Assembly (NCBI RefSeq): GCF_001310955.1
Contig: NZ_BAZX01000001.1
Coordinates: 248,001 to 312,000, forward strand
DNA: 64,000 bases
Origin: Marinifilum fragile JCM 15579
Lineage (GTDB): Bacteria; Bacteroidota; Bacteroidia; Bacteroidales; Marinifilaceae
Reading direction: 5' to 3'
The notes beneath the pieces are model-generated. The model worked only from the letters and a program-made list of their open reading frames with translations. It ran no database searches and was not told where the DNA came from. Position numbers and translations under genes: made by a program. This document shows, piece by piece, positions 54,505-62,737 of the stretch. How positions within the stretch are numbered: the first letter of the stretch is position 1; each line of letters opens with the position of its first letter.

Positions 54505-54993
54505 ATGTCAGAAATTAGCTTTAAGCCAATAGGAGTTATTCATACACCACATAAAACCAGGGAGAATATGCCCATTCAACCTTTAAGCGCAAAAGGGGTT
54601 AAAGCAAGAGTAGAATTAAACCCAGATTTGATTAAGGGATTAAGGGACTTGGAATCTTTCTCTCATGTAATTTTGATTTACCATTTGCATAAATCAGAAG
54701 GCTACGAATTGGATGTAAAGCCATTTATGGATGATAAAACCCATGGCTTGTTTGCCACAAGAGCACCACGCAGACCCAATGCCATTGGAATTTCAACAGT
54801 CAAACTTAATTCTATAGAAGAAAATATTTTGCATGTTGAAGATGTAGACATCTTGGACGGAACACCTCTGCTTGATATTAAACCCTTCTTTTCGAAATTT
54901 GACAACAGGCCAGATGCAGTCTCAGGCTGGTTAGACGAAAAGTGGAAAGAGAAGAATCGTGATATCAAATCAGATACGCGATTCATCAAATAA
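54505..54993 (+). CDS. trmO: tRNA (N6-threonylcarbamoyladenosine37-N6)-methyltransferase
   Basis: 162 residues. SAM-dependent methylation of t6A37 in threonine tRNAs. The TrmO/YaeB family pattern is clear: FKPIGVIHTPHKTRENMPIQP at the N-terminus, FSHVILIYHLH, and the signature FATRAPRRPNAIGIS followed by DILDGTPLLDIKPF. There is no C-terminal extension, as in many bacteria. It is a single gene, followed at once by the 41-bp repeat array. Confidence 0.94.
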   Translation: MSEISFKPIGVIHTPHKTRENMPIQPLSAKGVKARVELNPDLIKGLRDLESFSHVILIYHLHKSEGYELDVKPFMDDKTHGLFATRAPRRPNAIGISTVKLNSIEENILHVEDVDILDGTPLLDIKPFFSKFDNRPDAVSGWLDEKWKEKNRDIKSDTRFIK

Positions 54994-55050
54994 AGATGAG
55001 GTAACTGAGTTGTATTGCCATAAAACAGAATGGAATTTTGTGACAGCCTA

Positions 55051-55323
55051 CTTCAAATGGTCTGAACTGTGTTTCCACAAATAGCAGAGTGCTTCAAACA
55101 GTCTGAACTGCATTGCCACAAACGGCAGAGTATTTCAGACGGTCTGAACTGTATTGTACGAATGTGGCAGTGCACTTCATACGCTCTGAACTGAGTGGTT
55201 ACATATGCCAGCGTACTTTAATTCGTCTGAACTGCATTTCCTGATGTAGTAATGCGCTTGAAACCATCTGAACCATAGTGCCACAAATGGGAGTCTACTT
55301 CAGACAGTCTGAGTTACGCTTCC
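55051..55323. repeat. Tandem array of about seven 41-bp units
   Basis: Units begin at 55051, 55092, 55133, 55175, 55216, 55257 and 55298 (41, once 42 bases). Each has CTTCAnAC, the nearly constant core TCTGAACTG and a CCACAAA...GCAG part. A decayed unit may lie at about 55000-55050. The array fills the gap between trmO and hemH and touches the hemH stop. The period is not a multiple of three, so it is non-coding. Confidence 0.92.
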
Positions 55324-56333
55324 TTAATTGGTAATCAAATCTTTTAGTGTTGCAATCCATTTGGGATGATCATTCAAGCTCTCTACTAAAATCAGCTCTT
55401 TACCACCATTTTCTTCAAACAGTTCGCTGTACTCCATGCCAATTTCTATTGTGGTTTCAAGGCAATCAGCCACAAAGGCAGGGCTAAATACCATTAATTT
55501 TTTAGCTCCTTTTTGAGCTTGCTCAATCACAATCTTATCAGAAAAAGGTTCCAACCAGTTTTTGTCTAATCGTGATTGAAAGGCAACGGTATATTTCTCT
55601 TTAGGGATATTTAATTTTTCTGCCAGCAGTTTACTGGTTTCGTAACAAGTAGCTCGATAACAGAAGTAATCGGTATCTGGTCTGAATTGCTTGTCACAAT
55701 CACAATCCTTACAGTTTTTATTAGGATGAACCTTATTCACTTGTCGCAAAGGCAAACCATGATAGGAAAAAATAAAGTGGTCAAATTCATTAAGATCATG
55801 TTTATTCGCATTATCCACTATGGTGTTTAGGTATCCTTCATGATCGAAAAACTGATTTATCAATTTAATTTCCGGTATTACCTCCCAGCTTCTGATAATC
55901 TCCATGGCTTTCTCGAAAGTAGAACCGGTGGTAGAAGAGGCATATTGTGGATACATGGGAAGAATGATCAATTTGTCAGGCATATCCAAACGAATTTTCT
56001 CTAAAACTCTTTTCATAGATGCTCCTGATATCTCATGGCCAATTCTACCTTAAAGTTTTCATCCAATTCTTGTTGAAGCAGATTTTTTACTTTTTCTCCG
56101 TAAATCATCAAAGGAGAACCATCTTTGGTCCATAATTGCTGGTATATTTTCGATGATCCTTTGGCTCTAAACGGTACAATAATCAGGTTTACCAATATTT
56201 TTCGTAGCAACCAAGGGATATCAATTACCCTTCTGTCGTTTAAAAACTCGAACAAATAGGTGCGAACATCAGATACATTAGGGCTTTTAGGTGTTCCTAA
56301 ATTCAGTAGCAGAACAGTAGTTTTTTTTGACAT
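55324..56333 (-). CDS. hemH: Ferrochelatase, interrupted by an apparent frameshift
   Basis: 336 residues once repaired. Inserts iron into protoporphyrin IX at the end of heme synthesis. N-terminal half: [33 protein letters not shown]-terminal half: catalytic [11 protein letters not shown] with the active His, a Cys-rich [12 protein letters not shown] loop, [14 protein letters not shown] and [15 protein letters not shown]. The frame is lost around 56020 after AMRYQ: one added base gives AMRYQ[10 protein letters not shown] and exactly 337 codons. The two pieces overlap at ATGA but cannot be natural subunits. It is near hemF but separated by a terminator. Confidence 0.92.
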
Positions 56334-56455
56334 AGTGTGTTAGTTACAGCAATTATACCGATTAGTATTTAATTAATTCAAAATATTCGCAAACTCTATT
56401 TTGAAGATTAAATATCTATCGGCATTAAACCATAATTATTGTATATAAAAGTGGT

Positions 56456-56488
56456 TTAAAAAAAGGAAATGCTTTCTACATTTCCTTT
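56456..56488 (-). terminator. Terminator of the hemF unit
   Basis: Minus strand: stem AAAGGAAATG / CATTTCCTTT with seven-base loop followed by T7; about 40 bases past the hemF stop. Confidence 0.82.
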
Positions 56489-56527
56489 CTGAAATTAATA
56501 TTTTTTTTCGACTATCTGTAAAACAAC

Positions 56528-57433
56528 TTAAACAGAAATTGGTTCAAGCCAATTGATATCTTTTTTTAGAAGTCTTAATGTCTCTGCTTCTTTCGACTCT
56601 TTTTTAATTTCATATTGGTAGGTCCATTTTACTTCAGGCGGCATACTTACCAAAATCGATTCAGTTCTGCCATTGGTATCCAGTCCAAATTTGGTTCCCT
56701 TGTCCAATACCAGGTTGAACTCAACATATCTTCCACGGCGATGCAGTTGCCAATCTTTTTCTTGCTCACTGTATCGTTTCGAGGCATTGTTTTGCATGAT
56801 TTCGCAATAGGTAGGAGCGAAGAGTTCACCTACATCCAAAACAAATGTAAATAACTGTTCTTTTGTCATTCCCGAGGAATCATTCAGATGATCGAAGAAA
56901 ATGCCTCCAACGCCACGCGTTTCGTTCCTGAAGGGCAAATAGAAATACTCATCGGCCCAAGGTTTAAATTTGTTGTAAAACTCAGGATTGTGTTTGTCAC
57001 AAACTTTCTTCAATTTCAAGTGAAACTCTTTTGCCTGATTTTTATCTACATAAATTGGAGTGAGATCTATTCCTCCGCCAAACCAATATGTATCATCACT
57101 CAACTCAAAATAGCGAACATTCATATGAATAATGGGTACATGAGGATTTTCTGGATGCATGATTAAGGAAACACCTGTTGCAAAAAAATCATCAGCCTCA
57201 AGTTTTAATTTGCTCTTTATTTTTTCAGGCAGCTTGCCATAAACCGCAGAAAACTGAACGCCACCTTTCTCTATGATATTCCCATTCTTGATTACGCGGC
57301 TTCTTCCGCCTCCACCTGCTTCACGTTCCCAAATGTCTTCATGAAATTGAGCACCACCATCGCAATTTTCCAATGCTTTGGTAATTTTATCTTGTAGTTT
57401 TTTAAATTCTTCGGCTATTTGTTGTTTCTGCAT
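56528..57433 (-). CDS. hemF: Oxygen-dependent coproporphyrinogen III oxidase
   Basis: 301 residues. Oxidative decarboxylation of coproporphyrinogen III using O2. Family motifs: WEREAGGGGRSRVI, HPENPHVPIIHMNVRYF, WFGGGIDLTPIYVD, GVGGIFFDHLNDS and RRGRYVEFNLVLDKGTKFGL. Its O2 requirement contrasts with the [FeFe] hydrogenase in this window and implies life at changing oxygen. It lies 16 bases after a small membrane-protein gene in a probable two-gene unit. Confidence 0.97.
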   Translation of the reverse strand: MQKQQIAEEFKKLQDKITKALENCDGGAQFHEDIWEREAGGGGRSRVIKNGNIIEKGGVQFSAVYGKLPEKIKSKLKLEADDFFATGVSLIMHPENPHVPIIHMNVRYFELSDDTYWFGGGIDLTPIYVDKNQAKEFHLKLKKVCDKHNPEFYNKFKPWADEYFYLPFRNETRGVGGIFFDHLNDSSGMTKEQLFTFVLDVGELFAPTYCEIMQNNASKRYSEQEKDWQLHRRGRYVEFNLVLDKGTKFGLDTNGRTESILVSMPPEVKWTYQYEIKKESKEAETLRLLKKDINWLEPISV

Positions 57434-57449
57434 ATTTTGTTCTTTTTGT

Positions 57450-57767
57450 TTAGCATGATTTTCTTGCCGTTTTGTTGCTTTTTCGCTGAAACCGACTCAG
57501 CATTTTTTTCTCAAAATTCCAAAAGAATCGGAATTGTCCCAACAAGGTTCCCAAGATTAAAAGTAAAACCTGATAAGTAGGGGTGATAATTAAAATGCTT
57601 AGTAAGATTTTTAGAAAAATATTGGTATCAGCATCAATCGAGAAGTATTCAAATATTGGGTTACGAATCATTACAGATAAACTACCAGTAATCGAGAATA
57701 CAATTAGAATGATTACCAGCTGTAGGTTTGAATTGATTTCCCAGCGCTTTTTTAGTTTTTTAAACAT
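57450..57767 (-). CDS. Small membrane protein (DUF6787-like)
   Basis: 105 residues with two membrane helices (QLVIILIVFSITGSLSVMI and LLSILIITPTYQVLLLILGTLLG) and a basic C-terminal tail (FEKKMLSRFQRKSNKTARKSC). The layout WEINSNLQL...FRFFWNFEKKM resembles DUF6787 proteins of Bacteroidota, by memory only. It precedes hemF with a 16-base gap and shares its promoter, so a link with heme synthesis is conceivable. No function is known to me. Confidence 0.75.
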   Translation of the reverse strand: MFKKLKKRWEINSNLQLVIILIVFSITGSLSVMIRNPIFEYFSIDADTNIFLKILLSILIITPTYQVLLLILGTLLGQFRFFWNFEKKMLSRFQRKSNKTARKSC

Positions 57768-57801
57768 CTAGAGGTATTATTTAGATTTGTTTCAGATAAA
57801 G

Positions 57802-57809
57802 CAAATATA
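57802..57809 (-). promoter_or_regulatory. -7 box of the small membrane protein/hemF unit
   Basis: Minus strand TATATTTG, exact match, 34 bases before the start codon; no TTG at ideal spacing. Confidence 0.5.
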
Positions 57810-57903
57810 GCATAAAATACCTTTAGGTCTTAAATAGAATCTGAGAAATCTGTTTGATTTTATTGATTGTACAATAGAGAAGAAAATAAAGATCAGAAAG
57901 CAT

Positions 57904-57933
57904 AAAAAAAACCGTCTCTAATTGAGACGGTTT
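57904..57933 (-). terminator. Terminator of the POT transporter gene
   Basis: Minus strand: stem AAACCGTCTC / GAGACGGTTT with five-base loop and T7. Confidence 0.9.
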
Positions 57934-57956
57934 CTATAAATATATTTTCGATCTGC

Positions 57957-59474
57957 TTATTCAGAAACTCTTTCTAACCATTTAAGCATAAATATCATGA
58001 TGAACATTGAAATAGCACATGCCACGATGAATACTGTCCATGTTAACCAAATTGGTACTCCAACATAAAGCATAGCACCAAAAACTAAAAGTTGGTTACC
58101 AGCTCCAGTTGCACCTAACCAAAGACCTTGCATTAATCCTTGATATTGAGGAGGAGCTACTTTTGATACGAAAGAAATACCAAGAGGGCTAATGAAAAGC
58201 TCAGCTACAGTCAATATAAAGTAAGCACCAATTAGAAGGAAAGGAGTAACTTTTTCAATTTCTGGAAGACCTCCCATTTCAGTTACCTTAGAGAACAATG
58301 GTACATTAAGAGAACCAATAGTCATTAATACATAAGCCAATGCTGCGATAAACATACCAATAGCAATTTTCTTAGGTGTTGACGGCTCAATTCCACGGTT
58401 ACGTAACCATCCGAAGATTCCAACTACGATTGGAGTTAAGAATACCACAAAGAATGGATTCATTGACTGGAAAATTTCAGGGTTCAATTCAAAACCAGCT
58501 AATTTTAACACAGTATAATCCCTTGCAAACATGGTTAGTGTTAATCCATTTTGGTGGAAAGAGAACCAGAAGAAAATTACAACACCAAAAACAGCTAATA
58601 GAGCGTAAATTCTTTGTCTAACCTCCTTGATATCCATTTCAGTTACAGTGGTGTTGTTAGCTTTAGCTTCAGCAGCTTTTTTTGCTGGATCAGGAAAGCT
58701 AACTTTATTTTTAAGATAGATAGCCAATGAAATTAACATTGCTATAATAGCAACCCCAAAAGCATAGTGGAAACCTTCATTAAATACATTTAAGTAGTCG
58801 TTACAGAAAGAGGTATAATCAGAAATAGGAGCTTCGCTTACCTGATTTGCAAGTTCATGAAATCTTTCTCTTGCTTGTTCTGTAAGAGTTCCTCCTAAGT
58901 GTTGATGACACAATTCAGGAAGGTTAGCGTTGTATGTATATCCAGATCTTGCTAGCCACCAGCTTCTTAATGATGGAGCAATCATTGGAGCAAAAATACC
59001 TCCAACATTGATAAACATATAGAATAAAGAGAAACCTGAGTCTCTAACTTTTTCATACTTAGGGTCATCATACATCTGACCTACTAGTGCTTGTAAGTTA
59101 CCTTTGAACAAGCCATTACCAAATGCAATTACACCTAATGCAACACAAGTTGCTACTAGATAAAAAGTTAAATTTGGAACCGGAGTTGGTGTTGGAACTG
59201 CAAGCAATACATATCCAAAAGCCATCATTAATAAACCTGCAAGGATAGTTCCTTTGTAGTTTTTAGTTCTGTCAGCAATAATACCACCTACAATAGCAAG
59301 AAAATAGATTGAAGAATAGAAAGTTGAATAAATCCAACCAGCAGAAGTTCCATCTAATCCAAATTTCGCTTGTAAAAATAATACCAAGATTGCCATCATG
59401 GTGTAGAAACCAAATCTCTCGCCCATATTTGCTAGAGCGGCCGGAATTAGTCCTTTAGGATGTCCTTTAAACAT
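57957..59474 (-). CDS. POT-family proton-coupled oligopeptide transporter
   Basis: 505 residues with about 12-14 membrane helices. Imports di- and tripeptides with protons. The family N-terminal signature is seen in ANMGERFGFYTMMAILVLFL (ExxERFxxY form) and the second signature in FSLFYMFINVGGIFAPM. A hydrophilic insertion between helices (about residues 175-225, rich in charged residues) is larger than in E. coli DtpA. It is transcribed alone. A dipeptidase gene (pepD) lies 3.3 kb away and could act on its substrates. Confidence 0.94.
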   Translation of the reverse strand: MFKGHPKGLIPAALANMGERFGFYTMMAILVLFLQAKFGLDGTSAGWIYSTFYSSIYFLAIVGGIIADRTKNYKGTILAGLLMMAFGYVLLAVPTPTPVPNLTFYLVATCVALGVIAFGNGLFKGNLQALVGQMYDDPKYEKVRDSGFSLFYMFINVGGIFAPMIAPSLRSWWLARSGYTYNANLPELCHQHLGGTLTEQARERFHELANQVSEAPISDYTSFCNDYLNVFNEGFHYAFGVAIIAMLISLAIYLKNKVSFPDPAKKAAEAKANNTTVTEMDIKEVRQRIYALLAVFGVVIFFWFSFHQNGLTLTMFARDYTVLKLAGFELNPEIFQSMNPFFVVFLTPIVVGIFGWLRNRGIEPSTPKKIAIGMFIAALAYVLMTIGSLNVPLFSKVTEMGGLPEIEKVTPFLLIGAYFILTVAELFISPLGISFVSKVAPPQYQGLMQGLWLGATGAGNQLLVFGAMLYVGVPIWLTWTVFIVACAISMFIMIFMLKWLERVSE

Positions 59475-59620
59475 AAATGTTAGTTTTAATTTATAATAGT
59501 TTCGTTTTAGTTATGAAAGTGACAAATATATAGAAAAAAACAGAAGTCCATAATGATTTGTAAGCGTTTCGATCTATTTTAAATCGTTTTCGAAAGAAGC
59601 GGCGAATTTCAAAAGTTTAG

Positions 59621-59628
59621 TATCTTTG
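59621..59628 (+). promoter_or_regulatory. -7 box upstream of the NAD(P)HX repair gene
   Basis: TATCTTTG, exact match, leaving a leader of about 150 bases before the start. The 312-base gap otherwise shows no gene. Confidence 0.5.
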
Positions 59629-59786
59629 ATTATAAAGCCTATTTTGCTGTATGTTTGGCACTTTTACTACTGTTTTTCCATTTGTGTTACCTGTCGGAAA
59701 CATGTTATAAAAAAGCAATCTGAATAGGAGTGTTTGCATACAATATCAATTGCATTTTTACGTCTAAAATACAAACCGATTGAACA

Positions 59787-61298
59787 ATGAAAATATTTCC
59801 CGCCTCAAAGGTTGCTAAGATTGATTCTTACACGATAGAGAATGAACCGATTGAATCAATAGATTTGATGGAGAGAGCTTCGAGCAAACTATTTAAGAAG
59901 ATTTTGAAGAAATTTCCTGCGCCTAGAAATTGTAAAATTTTTGTAGGGCCGGGAAATAACGGTGGAGATGGTTTGGCGGTTGCCAGAATGTTGGCAGAAA
60001 AAAACTATGCGGTTGAGGTGTTTATCGTTAAAATTACGAATCAACTTTCGAAAGATGCAGAGCTAAATTTGCAGCGCTTGAAATTGATAAAAACAGTGGA
60101 TATTTACGAACTAACTTCGATTGATGCAATGCCGTGGCTTTTCCCGGATGATATTGTGATTGATGCGATTTTTGGTTCGGGGCTTTCAAGACCAATTGAA
60201 GGTTTGGTTTTTGAAGTAATTAAAGCGATTAATGCCAGTGAGGCTTGTGTTGTAGCTGTAGATATTCCTTCGGGCTTAATGGGAGAGGACAATTCAAAGA
60301 ACAATTATCAGGGAATTGTAAAAGCCAGCCTGACCTTAAGTTTTCAATTTCCAAAGTTGGCTTTTTTGTTTCCGGAAAATTCAGATTATGTAGGAGAGTG
60401 GGAAGTTTTACCTATAGGATTACATCCAGAAATTATTAAACAAGAACAAACTCCTTATAAAATGTTGAATCGTGAGTTTGTAAAATCTCTTTTGATGCCT
60501 CGTAAAAAGTTCGATCATAAAGGTACTTACGGTCATGGTTTATTAATTAGTGGAAGCTATGGAAAAATGGGAGCGGCTATTTTGGCATCACGAGCAAGCT
60601 TGCGCTCAGGGATTGGCTTGCTAACTTCTCACATACCAAGGTTGGGATATGAAATTATGCAGACTGCGGTTCCTGAGGCAATGGTGAGTATCGATCGTTC
60701 GGATATCATTTTTACTGAATTTCCTGATTTAAATCAATTTAAAGCGGTAGCCATAGGACCCGGTATCGATAAAAAGCAAAATTCTTATTGTGCCATGATC
60801 AATTTATTGAAAGAGATAAAAATCCCTATGGTAATTGATGCCGATGCGATTAATATTATGGGTGAACATCCCGAATTAAAGGCGGACTTGCCAATGGGAT
60901 CTGTATTTACTCCGCATCCAAAGGAATTTGAGCGATTGGTTGGAAAATCAGAGGATAGTTATACACGGAATTGCATGCAACTTCAATTTGCAAAAGATCA
61001 TGGCGTAACTCTTGTATTAAAAGGAGCCTATACGGCAATTGCATGTCCTGAGGGAAGTGTTTATTTTAATCCAACAGGAAATCCAGGAATGGCAACTGCA
61101 GGAAGTGGAGATGTGCTTACAGGAATAATATTATCTTTGCTTTCACAAGGGTATTCTTCGAAAGTGGCAACAATTATTGGAGTATATCTTCATGGTTTGG
61201 CGGGCGATCTGGCATCAGAAAAAATCGGGTATGAGGCTTTGACAGCCAGCGATATTATTGATTTTCTGCCAAAAGCATGGATAACATTGAAAAAATAG
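59787..61298 (+). CDS. nnr: Bifunctional NAD(P)H-hydrate epimerase / ADP-dependent dehydratase
   Basis: 503 residues. Repairs damaged NAD(P)H hydrates. The N-terminal YjeF_N epimerase domain (residues 1-215) has FVGPGNNGGDGLAVARML and VDIPSGLMGEDN; the C-terminal carbohydrate-kinase-like dehydratase (225-503) has KFDHKGTYGHGLLISGSYGKMG, VIDADAINIM, TPHPKEFERL and the ATP-site TAGSGDVLTGII. This fused form is standard in bacteria. It is followed by a degenerate palindromic repeat and the DUF4831 gene. Confidence 0.96.
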   Translation: MKIFPASKVAKIDSYTIENEPIESIDLMERASSKLFKKILKKFPAPRNCKIFVGPGNNGGDGLAVARMLAEKNYAVEVFIVKITNQLSKDAELNLQRLKLIKTVDIYELTSIDAMPWLFPDDIVIDAIFGSGLSRPIEGLVFEVIKAINASEACVVAVDIPSGLMGEDNSKNNYQGIVKASLTLSFQFPKLAFLFPENSDYVGEWEVLPIGLHPEIIKQEQTPYKMLNREFVKSLLMPRKKFDHKGTYGHGLLISGSYGKMGAAILASRASLRSGIGLLTSHIPRLGYEIMQTAVPEAMVSIDRSDIIFTEFPDLNQFKAVAIGPGIDKKQNSYCAMINLLKEIKIPMVIDADAINIMGEHPELKADLPMGSVFTPHPKEFERLVGKSEDSYTRNCMQLQFAKDHGVTLVLKGAYTAIACPEGSVYFNPTGNPGMATAGSGDVLTGIILSLLSQGYSSKVATIIGVYLHGLAGDLASEKIGYEALTASDIIDFLPKAWITLKK

Positions 61299-61304
61299 GG
61301 AATT

Positions 61305-61332
61305 GTAGAGACGTAATATGCTGCGCTTCTGC
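61305..61332. repeat. Degenerate GTAGAGAC-type repeat, copy E
   Basis: GTAGAGACGTAAT then ATGCTGCGCTTCTGC: the left arm matches other copies and the right arm has decayed. It lies seven bases after the nnr stop. Confidence 0.6.
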
Positions 61333-61349
61333 CTAAAAGATAATATAAA

Positions 61350-62492
61350 ATGAACAGAAATATTTTAAAATTACTTGTCGCAATTTTAATTGTTGGTGGA
61401 ACAATTGGGAATGCAAATGCACAAAAACGCAAAACTTTAGATACTCCAAACACGGTTATTTATGCTTTACCACAAACAGTATTGAAAGTGGATGTAGTGG
61501 CTGAAAAAACAATCATGAAAAGAGGACCATTTGCCGACTATGCAGAAAAATACCTTGGAATTTCAGATGTTGTAACCAGCGATGGCGTGGAGTGGAAACT
61601 AAAGTCGATAGAACTAAATGGAGTGGGTGAGATTGATCCTGAACAGTACTATAAAATAACTGCTTCAGTAGATTATGAACCAAGTTTAATTTCTTTAACT
61701 TCTGAAGGGTTGATTCGTGGATTTAACCTGAAGAACTCTTCTTTTGAAAATGTAGAAAAAGAGATAATATCTCTTTCATCTGATGAAGTTAAGATGGAGT
61801 ATGGAAAAATTTCGATTGATCCTATTGTGAAGTATCGAAAGGATACTACATACAAAGTTGTTGAAACGGATACAGCATTTGTAAAAGTTCCTGTGTTGGC
61901 GAAGCAAGCTCTTATCAAAACGTTGGAGGAAAAAGCTGAAGAAGCAGCTCACCAGATTTTTAAATTGAGAAAGAGAAGATTTAAAATTCTTACTTCGAAT
62001 TATGAAGTACTACCTCCTGATGGAAAGGCTTATGAAGTATTGGTAAAAGAATTGGCAAAATTGGAAGAAGATTACATTTCGATGTTTGTGGGTAAAAAAG
62101 TAAGCATTCAGAAAGCTTATCAATTTTCATATGCACCAAAGCAAGGTGAAAATGGCGGCGTTATTTTCAGAATGTCACCACAAATGGGACCAGTTGGTGT
62201 GAACGATTTAGGTGGTCGCCCAATTCGAGTGGATTTTAAAAATTTAAATGTTACCAACGAATTGGCAATATTGCCGAGTGCAGGAGTTAATCCGCAAACT
62301 CAAATTGCATATAGAATACCTGGTATGGCTGATGTGTCCATTTCAAATGGCAAAAGTGTTTTATTAAAGAAACGAATGCCAATTGCACAGTTTGGTAAAA
62401 TTGCAAAAATGCCTGCTGAAGTTCTTTTAAACGAGAATTACAGCATTGAATTCTATCCGGATTTAGGTTCAATAAAGGAGGTGACAAAGTAA
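61350..62492 (+). CDS. Exported DUF4831 family protein
   Basis: 380 residues with a signal peptide (ILKLLVAILIVGGTIGNANA, then QKRKT). The pattern VIYALPQTVLKVDVVAEKTIMKRGPFADYAEKYLGI is typical of DUF4831, a periplasmic or outer-membrane-associated family found in Bacteroidota. The fold appears mixed alpha/beta with a long helical middle segment (ALIKTLEEKAEEAAHQIFKL). Function unknown. It lies 51 bases after nnr. Confidence 0.88.
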   Translation: MNRNILKLLVAILIVGGTIGNANAQKRKTLDTPNTVIYALPQTVLKVDVVAEKTIMKRGPFADYAEKYLGISDVVTSDGVEWKLKSIELNGVGEIDPEQYYKITASVDYEPSLISLTSEGLIRGFNLKNSSFENVEKEIISLSSDEVKMEYGKISIDPIVKYRKDTTYKVVETDTAFVKVPVLAKQALIKTLEEKAEEAAHQIFKLRKRRFKILTSNYEVLPPDGKAYEVLVKELAKLEEDYISMFVGKKVSIQKAYQFSYAPKQGENGGVIFRMSPQMGPVGVNDLGGRPIRVDFKNLNVTNELAILPSAGVNPQTQIAYRIPGMADVSISNGKSVLLKKRMPIAQFGKIAKMPAEVLLNENYSIEFYPDLGSIKEVTK

Positions 62493-62559
62493 TATCAGTT
62501 ATCAGTAAACAGTTGGGATTCCGATTTAGTTCGGATTTCCAATATCAATAAAATATCAG

Positions 62560-62606
62560 AACCCAAATCTCAAACTCCATAATTGGATTTTGGAATTTGG
62601 GTTTTG
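62560..62606. terminator. Long imperfect hairpin after the DUF4831 gene
   Basis: Arms of about 20 bases starting AACCCAAAT and ending ATTTGGGTTT, with a few mismatches. It may terminate transcription or be a decayed palindromic repeat. Confidence 0.5.
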
Positions 62607-62663
62607 AAGCTTCAATAGTTTCTTAAAAAAACTTAATTCCTTATCACTTTTGCAATAAGTCTT

Positions 62664-62692
62664 TTTGCCTTCCTCAAAAAATATTACCTTTA
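62664..62692 (+). promoter_or_regulatory. Probable pepD promoter
   Basis: TTTG (62664-62667), 17 bases, TACCTTTA (62685-62692, one mismatch to TAnnTTTG), 45 bases before the start codon. Confidence 0.45.
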
Positions 62693-62737
62693 GTGCTCTT
62701 AAATAATAAACACAAAATTTAACGGAGGAAATATATA

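Noticed and set aside
54505-55323. Attachment site or integrated element near trmO and the repeats
   Set aside because: No integrase, no tRNA-end duplication, and both neighbours are housekeeping genes.
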